Shown here: piece after piece, positions 54,438-64,000 of the stretch | Layout: every line of letters begins with the position of its first letter | Numbering within the stretch: the first letter of the stretch is position 1 | Assembly: GCF_030247195.1 (NCBI RefSeq) | Contig: NC_080672.1 | Coordinates: 190,209,471 to 190,273,470 of the forward strand | Length of the DNA stretch: 64,000 nt | Reading direction: 5' to 3' | Source of the DNA: Topomyia yanbarensis | Taxonomy: Eukaryota > Arthropoda > Insecta > Diptera > Culicidae | The notes under the pieces: model-generated | The model's input: the letters and a program-made list of their open reading frames with translations, nothing else | Databases searched by the model: none | Told to the model about the DNA's origin: nothing | Translations under genes and position numbers: made by a program

Positions 54438-54775
54438 TGGAAGTTCACTTCCACCTGACACAATTCCTGTCAGGCCATGGCTGTTTCCGTCAGTACCTCC
54501 ACAGGTTCGGGCACGCGGAGGTCCCAGTCTGCCCGAACTGCCCAGGTGTAGATGAAACTGCCGAACACATACTGTTCGTATGTCATCGGTTCGACGTCGA
54601 AAGAAGAGCAATGCTTGACGTCTGTGGCTGGGACACAACCCCTGATACCCTTATTCAGCGGATGTGTGAATCGGTGGAGAAGTGGAACACAGTCTCGGCT
54701 GCTACCCTCCAGATTGCCAGTAGGCTACAGGTAATCTGGCGAACCGAGCAACAGACGACGGGCACGGCTAACTAG
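54438..54775 (+). pseudogene. R1-like ORF2 C-terminal remnant
   Basis: About 112 codons: FHLTQFLSGHGCFRQYLHRF, then the CPNCPG...H...C zinc finger and the same C-terminal end as the copy at 3-1445. Lacks RT entirely; non-functional by truncation. Confidence 0.9.
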
Positions 54776-55019
54776 TGATTGGTTAGCTGGAGCGGAAAAG
54801 GCCAAGCGCAAAAAAGGGAGTGAATGGTCTGTTCATGCCGAGGTAGGTTTGGCGCAGCGACTGGCAACCGCGTAAGGGGTAAACCCAGCCACCCCGAAGC
54901 AAGACAGAAGAGTGAGTGTATAGGCGTATAAGTGGACTGCCTCATGCCAAGACGGGAGGGTCGTAGCGTAGTATGTTGGAACTAAGCTATCGATGCCTCA
55001 TGGCGTGGCAGAGGAGTGA

Positions 55020-55450
55020 AAGGGTGAGCATCCAAGTCAGTCTCACACTGCATGTTAAGGGTGAGCATAAAAGTCAGCCTCACAGGTTGGTAGAGGCTAG
55101 CACAAAAGTCAGCCTAGCAAGGAATGAAAAAGGTGAGCACACAAGTCAGCCTCGCATGGTATGTCAGAAGTGGGGCCTAAGAAAAATGTCCCACATGGGA
55201 TACCAGGGGGAGTGACAAAGGTAGAATAGAGTGGCACGATTGAGAGTAAATCAGGTGATAGGGTGAGCACCCAAGTCAGCCTCACATGGTATGGGTGGGC
55301 GAGCACAAAAGTAAGCCTAGCAAGGAATGAGTAAGGTGAGGACACAAGTCAGCCTCGCATGGAACGTAAAAGGTGAGCACAAAAGACAGCCTCATGTGGG
55401 AGTGTTTGAGAGTGAATCAAAGTGCGATTGAGAGAGCACCCAAGTAAGCC
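55020..55450 (+). repeat. 3' UTR direct-repeat array, copy 2
   Basis: The same GAGCAC(A/C)(C/A)AAGTCAGCCTC series as at 1690-2130, with a few substitutions (for example GAGGACACAAG at 55340), at matching spacing. Confidence 0.8.
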
Positions 55451-56526
55451 TCATACAGGATGTATGAACGCGTGAGTGAGAGTGAATGAGTACATTTAGT
55501 ACAGCCATCCCCCCAGAAGTAATACCGAGAGGTAGTTCCTGGGAGGAATGATGGCGGAGCCCAATGGAGTTTAGTCGGTATTAATGGCTGGTCACCATTC
55601 GAGTCCGACACGCCCCCAGTGCACCCCGTGCGGTAGATTGGACCCTACCAATAGCACGTGTACTGGGCTAGGACATAAAGGTCTTCTCCATTGTAAAAAA
55701 AAACCTATTTTAATCCACCTAGCGGTGCAATTGTGCCTTTCTCAATCATGAATCACGAGAATGTGTGCGTTGTTTATATTCATTAAAAACTTTTAAATGC
55801 ATATATTACATTTTATTATTATACATCACATGACAACTATATACAGGAAAATAAATCATTATTCGAGTTCTAAAATTTTGAAAAAGAAAAAACAGCCACG
55901 GTAATATTGAACTGAAATACCTTTCTATTGAGAAAGGCAAAAAGGTGCGAAATCGGCAAAGTCCCAAAAAGTCGATTTTCATTAAAAAAAATATTTTTTC
56001 GAGATAACATAAAATCTCGACGTTTCATGCATTTTAAAAATGTTTGGCATCAAAAATACGAATTCGATTTCTGAAATTTCATGGGGTCCCCCCTTTGAAA
56101 AAAAAATTGAGTTCCGGCTTATATGGGAATTTCATAAGTTTGTGAAAATCGGCCCAACCATTCCAGGAAAACTGATGTGAGTTCGTAAATTTTGAAAGAT
56201 GGCCGCTTTTCCAGGGTACTTCCGGAACCGTCTATGGTGGTCAATGTAGTCAACGAAAGTTTGGTTGGCCGTCGGTGACCTAGAACAGCAAATTTAATTT
56301 GTTTGAGAGACATTTTAGCAAAATTTTTACCTTTTTTGCTTTCATCGGAGTATCGGTTTGAATCACAATTTGCTATGTGATCGCACGCCACAACCTGTAA
56401 CTCCGGAACCGGAAGTCGGATCAGGATGAAATTAAATAGCCATTTACGGGGACGCAATACCTTTCATTTGAGGCCAAGTTTAGTCGAATCGGTCTAGCCA
56501 TCTCCGAGAAACCGATGTGACTGTTA

Positions 56527-57302
56527 GGGGCCATGCATAAATGACGTAGCATTTTGGGGGGTAGGGAGGGTATACCAAAATTGTGACGAAGTGTGACGAG
56601 GGGGAGGGTAGGGTCAGAAGTTGTGCGACGTAGCATTAAAGTTAAAACCCATTGTTTAGAGAAAACAATTTAATGATCATCCCCATGATTCCCAAGAGAA
56701 ATAAATTTAAATTCAAACAAGTTACTTTTGATGCGGTTTTTTCATGAGGTAAATTTTACGATTCGCGGAATTGCAAGTTCGCGAAAATACAAAAAGATTT
56801 TGTATGCGGATTTAACTTGCTACATTAGTTAGCTAATGTTGCTAATTAGTAGACTTAGTTTGAAAGCTGAATTAAATTTTCACTTCGGATTCAACCAAAC
56901 AAAATTTAGTAACGTATGCTTCTTACAATCATTGGCGGCTGCACGATTGTGAACTGAGAGAACTTCTCTTTATGCTCCCTTTGACTTATAAAATTCAAAA
57001 CAAAACTATCAACACTATATTTGTCATGAAATGGGCTTATTTTGCACGCAATTTGCTGTTATAATGAAAATGTTGATAAAAGTCGTCAAACATTTTGAAA
57101 GGACATGTATTTAAAATAATTGAAAAACATATGTAATTTTTTTTTCATCTCCCGGGCGCTTTGCATGGGACGAGGGGAGGGGGTAGGTAAATGCTACGTT
57201 ATTTACGAGGGGGAGGTTAGAATTTTGTGACCAAATGCTACGTGGGGGGAGGGAGGCGTCAAAAATCGCCGAAAAAAAGCTACGTCATTTGTGTACGGCC
57301 CC
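56527..57302. mobile_element. MITE with TTA target duplication (GACGTAGCAT family)
   Basis: The ends GGGGCCATGCATAAATGACG and (reverse) GGGGCCGTACACAAATGACG are flanked by TTA at 56524-56526 and 57303-57305. Subterminal TACGTAGCAT/GGGGGAGGG motifs repeat on both sides. 776 bp, non-coding. Related by its termini to 3156-3450. Harbinger-type by TSD (inference). Confidence 0.75.
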
Positions 57303-57512
57303 TTACTCTGAATTTGGATACTTCCGCCGGGGCTTCCGGAACCGGTGGCCAATGTGGCCAAATAGACTTTGAATGGATGTTAGTGACCTAATACTACAAA
57401 TCGAAGCAGTTGTGGTCATATTTTAGAAAAATTTTCACCTTTATACATTCATTGCAGAATTTATTAAAATCGACATTTTCTGCGTGTTCGTACTCATCAC
57501 CCTGTAATTCCG

Positions 57513-57714
57513 GAACCGGAAGTCGGATCCATTAGAAATTCAATAGCAGCCTATGGGAACGTTGCACCTTTTATTTGAGACTAAGTTTGTCAAAATCGGT
57601 TCAGCCATCTCCAGAACCGGAAGTAGGATCCATTAGAAATTCAATAGCAGCCTATGGGAACGTTGCACCTTTTATTTGAGACTAAGTTTGTCAAAATCGG
57701 TTCAGCCATCTCTG
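57513..57714. repeat. 101-bp tandem duplication
   Basis: Two nearly identical units starting GAACCGGAAGT(C/A)GGATCC, at 57513 and 57614, each ending in the AAAATCGGTTCAGCCATCTC phrase. Confidence 0.85.
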
Positions 57715-57739
57715 AGAAAAATGAGTGACATTTTTGGTC

Positions 57740-57962
57740 ACATACACACACATACGCACATACACACACATACATACATACACACATACATACACACACA
57801 GACATTTGCCGAACTCGACGAACTGAATCGAATGGTATATGTCACTCGGCCCTCCGGGCCTCCGTTAAAAAGTCGGTTTTCAGAGCAATTGCAATACCTT
57901 TCTATTGAGAAAGGCAAAAACACATACACACATACATACACACATACATACACACACATACA
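57740..57962. repeat. (ACACATAC)n microsatellites
   Basis: Two tracts of CA/CATA repeats, 57740-57800 and 57918-57962, each just before a CGAACTGA.TCGAATGG block, so the microsatellite is part of the repeat family's structure. An inverted counterpart (GTGTATGT) lies at 62888-62918. Confidence 0.85.
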
Positions 57963-58259
57963 GACTTTTTCCGATCTCGACGAACTGAGTCGAATGGGAT
58001 ATGACACTCGGCCCTCCGGGCCGGGATTAGGTTGACGTTTTTCAGAGTGATTGCATAACCTTTCTATATGAGAAAGGCAAAACCAATGAGTTGTATTTTT
58101 TGCCGTGGTTAAATGGAAACTACCTTCAACACGGTTTACCTAATTTTACCTTCCTCCACGATACCCCGAGATTGAGTCAAAAGAACTCAATTTTAGGTAG
58201 TTTTTCGTTTGCGTGTGGGATGCATACCAGTAAACAGGTTATAAATGTTAGACCGCTGA

Positions 58260-59615
58260 TAGAGTGATGGCGAGAAACTGAGCTGGAGCTAGCACTGACA
58301 TTAGGATGCGGGATTTGAGAAACTTGCTTGCAGCAAATCAAAGGATTGATGACAAAATAGGTTTGTTACAGTACCAAGAGAAACTGGAAGTACTTCTTCT
58401 CCTTTTCTACTTCTAGTAGCAAACCGAATTAAAAATTAGCAAGTTTTTTTGTTCCTGTTTGCTACGGAGCAACTAGTAGCAAGAACCGTGTATTGAAACA
58501 AACCTAATGAAAGCCGAGCGGATCTGCGCGGATTGCTTGCGTTTACTGTAATAGGTCGCTTACAGAGTGGCGGCGAGAAACTGTGTATGTGCTGCCCAAG
58601 TAACCATAAGCATTAAGCCATTGCACTATATTGGCTATACATTTGCACTAATGTTGCATTGAAATTCCATCACAGCATTAACAATGCAATAATACTCTAT
58701 ATTAGCATCAATAATGCATAATAGCGCAACCGACATATAGCATTATCACTGGCTCTATATGCGTATATAAAGCTGATATAACGCGTACATGCTTCAAGGA
58801 TCTTTAAAGTATGTAAGCTTTACAAGTGCATTTAGTGCCATTATAGAGCAAATAAAAAGCCGATATAATGCTATTGTAATGCAATGGGTTTATTTGTTAT
58901 GCAACTCTTCTTGAAGATTATATTGGGCATATTTCATTTCAATCGAACATGTGCAATATAGTCTAGGGAGCAAATGCAGCGCACTTACCGTGAAGGACGA
59001 GGCAAGGTACCAGTTCGAGACATACTAAAGGTAATTTTCGTGAAACATTCATATCATGTGAGAACAAAAACACATTAAGGATATTCATTACAATACATTA
59101 GAAGAGATTCAATTACGGATTTAAACAGAAAATTTTATTTTAAAATTTTTCCCTTTTCCTCATCACACCGAAAGGAAACATAAGAAGTGATTTTAAAACC
59201 ATGGCGGACAATGGCAGCCAACTGAATCTAATGCTAATAGCATTAGTACTGCAGAAACGAGCTGTCAATCTATGCACAGTAATAGCACTATATTTCTCCT
59301 TTTCTGGTATAATACCAGCATAATATCAGGCTTCACGGCTCTTCAAGACAACATTATATGTGGATCTAAAGAAGATATTAGGCTACGTTATAATGCCTTT
59401 GGGGTTATTTGGGTGGTACTGACAGTAGGATGCGAGATGCCAGAAACCTGCTTGCAGCATATCAAATGGAACCTGTCAGTGTAAAAGCAGGTAGCCGGTG
59501 CAGATCCGCTCGGCTTTCACTCTGACAGCATCCCTTTGGTTTGCAGCAAGCAGGTTTTTCGCATTCTAATGTCAGCCCTAGCCCCAGCTTAGCTTGTCGC
59601 CGCCACTCTGTAAGC
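58260..59615. mobile_element. Foldback family with AGAGTGGCGGCGA ends, two adjacent copies
   Basis: Copy 1 spans about 58260-58557 (AGAGTGATGGCGAGAAACTG ... AAGCCGAGCGGATCTGC). Copy 2 is 58558-59615, starting GCTTACAGAGTGGCGGCGAG and ending CGCCGCCACTCTGTAAGC, and is interrupted by the element at 58595-59413. Shared inner blocks: GACATTAGGATGCG, TTGCTTGCAGCAAATCAAA, GAAAGCCGAGCGGATCTG. Non-coding. Confidence 0.6.
58595..59413. mobile_element. MITE with CCCAARTAACC ends nested in the foldback
   Basis: Left CCCAAGTAACCATAAGCATTA and right (reverse) CCCAAATAACCCCAAAGGCATTA form imperfect inverted ends, 819 bp apart. The interior repeatedly contains ATGCAATA/AGCATTA motifs. Continuity of the foldback sequence on both sides (GAAACTG...CTGACAGTAGGATGCG) supports an insertion. 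Target duplication not clear. Confidence 0.6.
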
Positions 59616-59753
59616 ACCCATAGGCTTCATTTGATTTGCTGCATACAAGTTTGTCACATCTCGCATCCAAATGTCAATACAAGCCCCAGCCAGGGTTGCA
59701 CATTCACAAATTTTTCTTTAATGCCACAGATTTATTTAACGATTAGGTAATCC

Positions 59754-59958
59754 ATGAGACGTGTTGGATCAGCTGATTATTTCTTGATTGTTTCTTCTGA
59801 TGTTACTCCGCTTTGCTGGGCACAACGTCCGACAAAACCATTGATTCGATCCAACATCAAACGAATCGGAACTAATGAAAGATGTTTGTGTTTGCAGGAG
59901 TAAAGCAAAACAAACTTGTTACAAAACCCTCCACTGAGTTGTCAAACAAACGTCTCAT
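59754..59958. mobile_element. Short TIR element (ATGAGACGTTT family), copy 2
   Basis: Starts ATGAGACGTGTTGGATCAGC and ends GTCAAACAAACGTCTCAT. Colinear with 7576-7788. 205 bp. Confidence 0.65.
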
Positions 59959-60734
59959 AGATTGCCTGATTTTTGGTCACAGCTTCTTTTATTCAGAAGA
60001 CAGATTTTTAACATTTTCACGAAAATTTCACCGATTTCCACAGATTTTTGGAAATATTTCAACCTTTTATAGATTTTTCGAAATTTTAGTAGAACACTTC
60101 GTAGTTTTGATTGGTTTCTGGCGAAATTTTATCGCAAATGAAACAACTGATTCCGAATAGGATTTTTTTGGTTTTTCGCAGCCAAATATCAGCATCAGCA
60201 CCAACTCAGTATATCACTATCTCAAATGAAAAATTATTATATAAAATGATTCTGTTTGTCATTGTGTTGGTTGTCAGAATACGAAGAATTTTCAACTCCC
60301 AGTACAGGTTTAATTGTGGCAGCACTGGTGAGTAGTCAGAACGATTGTCATGGTTTACAGACCTTGGTGACATTTCGTAAAAATTGAAATGCGACATTAA
60401 ATCCTTGAAAAGGTACTCATGGAATTTATACAAAGCAGCCTCCAATATTAAAGATTGAAAATAATTATAAACTAATTTCCTCCACTTTTATAAGGACCAA
60501 AAAACTTATATCGAATCCTGGAAAAGGAAAATGGCTGGCTAACAAAATGCTGTTTGTGTTTAAATTTAATGTCCTTGCTTGGTGGTTCTCAAAAGAAAGG
60601 ACACACAATAACCATTGGGAAGATATCCATTGAAAATCTTTCTTGGGCAGTGCGCTAAGAATTAACTGTGCAGTCAAAAGTTTCGATATTTAAACGTAAA
60701 TGTTTATGCTTACATACTTCAACATTAAAACTTC
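59959..60734. other. No gene seen
   Basis: AT-rich. Phrases such as CACAGATTTTTGGAAATATT recur loosely. No ORF with recognisable motifs. Confidence 0.4.
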
Positions 60735-61434
60735 CCAGTCAAAAAGGGCAAGTTGCTGGCTAACGGGGGGCTATTTGCCAACTCGGATGCGCTAATTGCC
60801 CTACAATTTGCTAGCAATTTGCTGGCAATTAGGGGGCTATTTTATATGCAACATTTGGGCGATTTGCCACCGTCATTTTTTGCCGCTCTACCCGCCCTTA
60901 AATCGCCCCTAAATCGCCCAGGGAACGCGCCATTTAATCGCCCTTAATTGCCTGATATGAAAATTAAAAATAATAATTATTTTCGGATTCACTATCTATT
61001 CACATAAATTTATCGGTACACTAGGTAATCGCCACCAGACTATAGGAAAAATCGATGGTGAAATTCGTATTGCACACCAAAACTTACCACAATCTGACTT
61101 TCATTTAGACTCAGAGATCTTGTTCCACTATACTTACACATGATTCCACAATTTTCAACATTCGTTGGCTAAATTAAGTGCACTAAACAAACAAAATACA
61201 AGTGGGAACGCGCCAATTGTTTAAAAAAAACAATTTTAAACTTAAGCCAAACATGAACCGCCATGTTTGAAAAAGGCAAAAAACAACCAAGTCCATTTCA
61301 GCCGCCAGAAAATTTGTCTAGGTATTGAAATTGTATTTGTTCCTAGGGGCAATCAGCACAGGCGAGTTGAGTCAAACGTCAAACTTTTTAAATCGCCTAA
61401 CCATGTTCGTCCGCATTTTTTTTGACAGGGTTTC
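60735..61434. mobile_element. Possible MITE with CCNGTCAAAAA ends
   Basis: The left CCCAGTCAAAAAGGGCAAG and right (reverse) CCCTGTCAAAAAAAATGCGG are weakly inverted. The first 220 bp is rich in GGGCAATT/AAATCGCCC motifs. Non-coding. Boundaries uncertain. Confidence 0.35.
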
Positions 61435-62217
61435 GTTTTTCGATGGAAAAAGATAGGTTAATTTTTAAAGTAAAATATCCGTTTGCAACCCAAAAACGCA
61501 GTCAATGTTTGAAAGATGGGTTAATTATTGCATGACAATTTTTATTTGGTAGAACATATTCTGACCACTTGTCGGATTATCAGGGATGAATTTGCTAGAT
61601 ATTTTATACCAGTAACGTCGTATAATTTTGAACTAATGTGTTGATTAACAGTGTATTTTGCAGGGCTTCGACACCACGTGCCGCTAGTGATTTTAAAAAG
61701 AATTGTGAGAAGTTTTGATTTTGAGTGGCCCTTCTCTCCCTCTCTAACCGATCTAACTCCCACGAACGACCGGGCACTCAATGTAACGTAGAGGCAACAA
61801 TAAATTCACTCATTTTTTTTATTGCTACGACAATACATTTACGATGCAAACGGATACAATAGAAAGAAAACGAAAGGCGATACATTCTCGCTCTGTCCGT
61901 GTGTGCAAAAAAGTAACCATGCCAACGATCAATAACTCTAGAGATACGGTGGACATCAAGCTCAGATTGTTTTTTTTTCACACGCTTCGGAAACGTTACC
62001 ACGTATGTATACGATTAAGAAAAAACGAAACTAACAGACTCGCGTTATGGAAAGGCGATAATGTGTTCATATTTTCTTGCTGTATCCAGACAGTGTGTGG
62101 TATACACTGCGTATGAGAAAAATCAACAAACGGCGAACTTTAAATTCCACAAATTTAAAGTTTCCCTCTCTGGGGCAGTACATATGAAAAAATCCGCTCA
62201 GGGAAACACATTTTGAT
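61435..62217. other. No gene seen
   Basis: AT-rich. Short overlapping ORFs on both strands (61778-62002, 61844-62116) without motifs. TCTCGCTCTGTCCG at 61885 recurs at 53000. Confidence 0.4.
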
Positions 62218-62480
62218 TACCCTCTCGGGGGAATTATTCTTGGAAATACCCACTCGGGGGAATTATTCTTATTACAACCCTCTCGGGGGCAATACTTGCA
62301 ATGCCCTCACAGGGGTTTATACTTGGTGTACCCTCTCGGGGGAATTACTTTTAAAAATTATTATTCTTGGAAATACCCACTCGGGGGAATTATTCTTATC
62401 AAAACCCTCTCGGGGGCAATACTTGCATAGCCCTCACAAGGGTTTAAACTTGATATACCCTCTCGGGGGAATTATTCCTT
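62218..62480. repeat. Higher-order minisatellite with CCCTCTCGGGGG core
   Basis: Short units ACCCTCTCGGGGGAATTATT (variants CCCACTCGGGGG, CCCTCTCGGGGGCAATACTT, CCCTCACAGGGGTTTATACT) are arranged as a four-unit block of about 112-126 bp that is itself repeated twice (62218-62330, 62331-62456), with a final unit to 62480. The second block has an extra AT stretch. The 128-codon frame here is a by-product. Confidence 0.85.
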
Positions 62481-62827
62481 TTTTCTTATACTCACTTATT
62501 TACCGGACTGCGCCATTGTCGTGTCCGGATGTCCTAAAAGCACAACTTCCTCACTCAAAGTCAATCACACAACTGACGAACTTTTTTCCGTTCGTTTAAT
62601 TCTATCCGTCGCTCCTGTATATTCTCTTTACGCATTCTCGCGCCTTCAACTTCATATATGTTTTTCTCTCTCCTCTCTCAATCCCTACACCCCATAAAGA
62701 TATGAAACCCCATAGAAAACGGGACAATTATGCGATCATGGGTAGTAGACAGTCATGTCAAAAGCAGAGTTTTACATTTCTTACAAAAGAAATGTATAGG
62801 ATTCGCTCAAACTTTGAAAACTTTGTC

Positions 62828-62960
62828 CGAGGCCCGGAGGGCCGAGTCACATATACCAATCGACTCAGCTCGACAAATTGTGACAATGTCTGTATGTGTG
62901 TGTGTATGTATGTATGTACAAAATGTCATGTTATTATCTCAGCAATGGCTGAACCGATCT
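62828..62960 (-). repeat. Fragment of the 55706-58080 repeat family, inverted
   Basis: On the minus strand it reads CTCGGCCCTCCGGGCC preceded by a GTCGAGCTGAGTCGATTGG block and a CA microsatellite, in the same order as at 57740-58022. Confidence 0.65.
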
Positions 62961-63826
62961 TAATGAAACTAGTTTTAAATGAAAGGCCTAACGTTGCCAT
63001 TTGACACTATTATTTTTGATTTTCGATATGTTGTTTACTTTCTGAGATATATACGATTTTGTCAAAACACAGCAGGTTTTTCGCAAATAACTTTCGAACG
63101 ATATAATATTGTCTTACAAACTGCACATAAATAGAAATCTTGTAAAAATCTCTTTCTAACAAGCTATAGATTGTCAAAATCCGTGCACGAGCGGCGGAGA
63201 TATTAAACATTTTGTATTTTTAGTCCACGCTTACCAATGTCCACTAACTAAAAATGAGATTGTTTCATACAGAGTATTGCTTGACTGGTGTTTTAGGCGC
63301 AAAACTAAACCGATTTTGAAAATCGGGGTATGAAAACACATCTACGTGATTCAAGGAAATCGATGTTGAGAACATTTTGTGAATTACCTTTATAATAAAT
63401 TAACTATTTCTCAAAAATCAATATATAAGTTCACTTCAAAGACAAAATAATGTGTTGATAAAGAAACAGTGAGTTCTAGTATTTACCCCTTGGATTAAGC
63501 ATTGCGTTCAATCATGAGGTAAATGTTGGATGGTACATCAATACACAGATCAACAAGTAATTCACCTAGTAGTGAGATAAAAGATTTCTCATATAATTAT
63601 ACTCGTGGCGTCACCAAAAGCAACTGTATGTTTGAAGCCCAAAACTCTAGCGAATATTTAGCTCTTTTGCAAGATTTAGGTTATACTGGTTATGGCGCAA
63701 AATTTACTGCTTACATTATTTATGATAAGAATGTAAGAAATCAATATATCATGTAAATATACCTATAAAAATAATGTCACTGCATTAACCATCATTTGCC
63801 ATTCCTCACACGCTCCCCCCCCTCCA

Positions 63827-63871
<45 letters not shown>

Positions 63872-64000
63872 TCTTTCGCATCTATCTAGCTATTTCTGAA
63901 TCCATTTCTAAGTTGTGTGATAAGATCTTCTGCCAATCTGAAATATTTATTAATTGTAATTGCGAAGGTTTGAGAAAACAATACTATTTTTTTTCTGCTG
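62961..64000. other. No gene seen; CT microsatellite at 63817-63870
   Basis: AT-rich with a 77-codon frame (63523-63756) of no recognised family. The (CT)n tract with interspersed TTT runs from about 63817 to 63870. Confidence 0.5.

Larger units (their letters stand above)
54438..55703 (+). mobile_element. R1-clade-like LINE, 5'-truncated copy 2
   Basis: Colinear with 1109-2374 at very high identity, including the 3' UTR motif array and the closing CTTCTCCATTGT before the A run (55695-55703). The 5' truncation falls within the ORF2 zinc-finger region, as expected for incomplete reverse transcription. No clear target duplication identified. Confidence 0.9.
55706..58080. repeat. Composite Aedes-type repeat with AAAGG hairpins and CA-rich microsatellites
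   Basis: The hairpin CCTTTCTATTGAGAAAGG occurs at about 55920 and 57899, and a variant CCTTTCTATATGAGAAAGG at 58060. The block CTCGACGAACTGARTCGAAT followed by GGTATATGTCACTCGGCCCTCCGGGCC occurs at about 57815 and 57975, and inverted at about 62830-62875. Phrases such as AAAATCGGTTCAGCCATCTC recur. A MITE (56527-57302) is nested in it. I do not recognise a protein and cannot assign the superfamily. Confidence 0.6.

Noticed and set aside
57676..58035. 119-codon ORF with HTHTYIHT repeats
   Set aside because: Translation of CA/CATA microsatellites.
62218..62480. CRISPR-like array
   Set aside because: Units are contiguous variants without unique spacers, in a eukaryotic transposon-rich context.
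62213..62599. 128-codon ORF
   Set aside because: It is the minisatellite translated.
63817..63870. CT-rich tract as a promoter (GAGA-like) element
   Set aside because: A simple microsatellite with no adjacent gene; no basis for a regulatory claim.

Overview
The window is transposon-rich insect DNA, most likely from a culicine (Aedes-type) mosquito. The reasons are the AT-rich background, R1-clade and I-like LINEs, long Ty3/gypsy LTR elements, and dense small MITEs/foldbacks nested in each other. I identify the species from repeat style only. I see no intact host gene. Host-derived sequence is limited to degenerate histone H3 copies and to fragments of a glycogen branching enzyme and a J-domain (DnaJ-type) protein.

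Layout. 1-2389: 3' part of an R1-clade LINE; a second, 5'-truncated copy lies at 54438-55703. 2390-8977: unique-looking DNA with MITEs (a hAT-type MITE carrying a nested second MITE at 3025-3466; a TA-flanked element at 4012-4939; a small TIR element at 7576-7788). 8978-19379: a decayed full-length gypsy element on the minus strand (TSD CTGT, long LTRs, broken gag and pol, and a 56-bp tandem array between pol and the 3' LTR). 19380-22149: foldback and MITE elements. 22300-25090: a tandem array of decayed histone H3 genes on the minus strand, still carrying histone 3' stem-loops. 25091-28790: nothing recognised except one foldback and a short tandem duplication.

28790-51628: an RNase H-bearing, I-like LINE split twice. 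ORF1 is split by a 12.36-kb TA-flanked DNA element (29502-41860). That element contains a very young, apparently intact gypsy element (30558-40380, TSD ATCT, near-identical 1112-bp LTRs, a gag/pol -1 frameshift site) and a hAT MITE (41217-41466, 8-bp TSD). ORF2 is split by a 4.68-kb TA-flanked, TIR-bounded element (43386-48069). This one contains a glycogen-branching-enzyme pseudogene fragment and a J-domain fragment, so it looks like a gene-capturing (Pack-type) DNA transposon. The order of insertion is LINE first, then the DNA elements; the young gypsy element came after the 12-kb element it sits in.

51629-64000: no genes seen. The stretch holds further MITEs (56527-57302, 58595-59413, 59754-59958), a composite repeat family with hairpins and CA/TA microsatellites (55706-58080), a higher-order minisatellite (62218-62480) and a CT microsatellite.

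The points most worth following up are the gene-capturing transposon, the histone H3 pseudogene array with a shared internal deletion, the in-phase A-AAA-AAC slippery site, and the multi-level nested insertions whose empty sites can be read directly.
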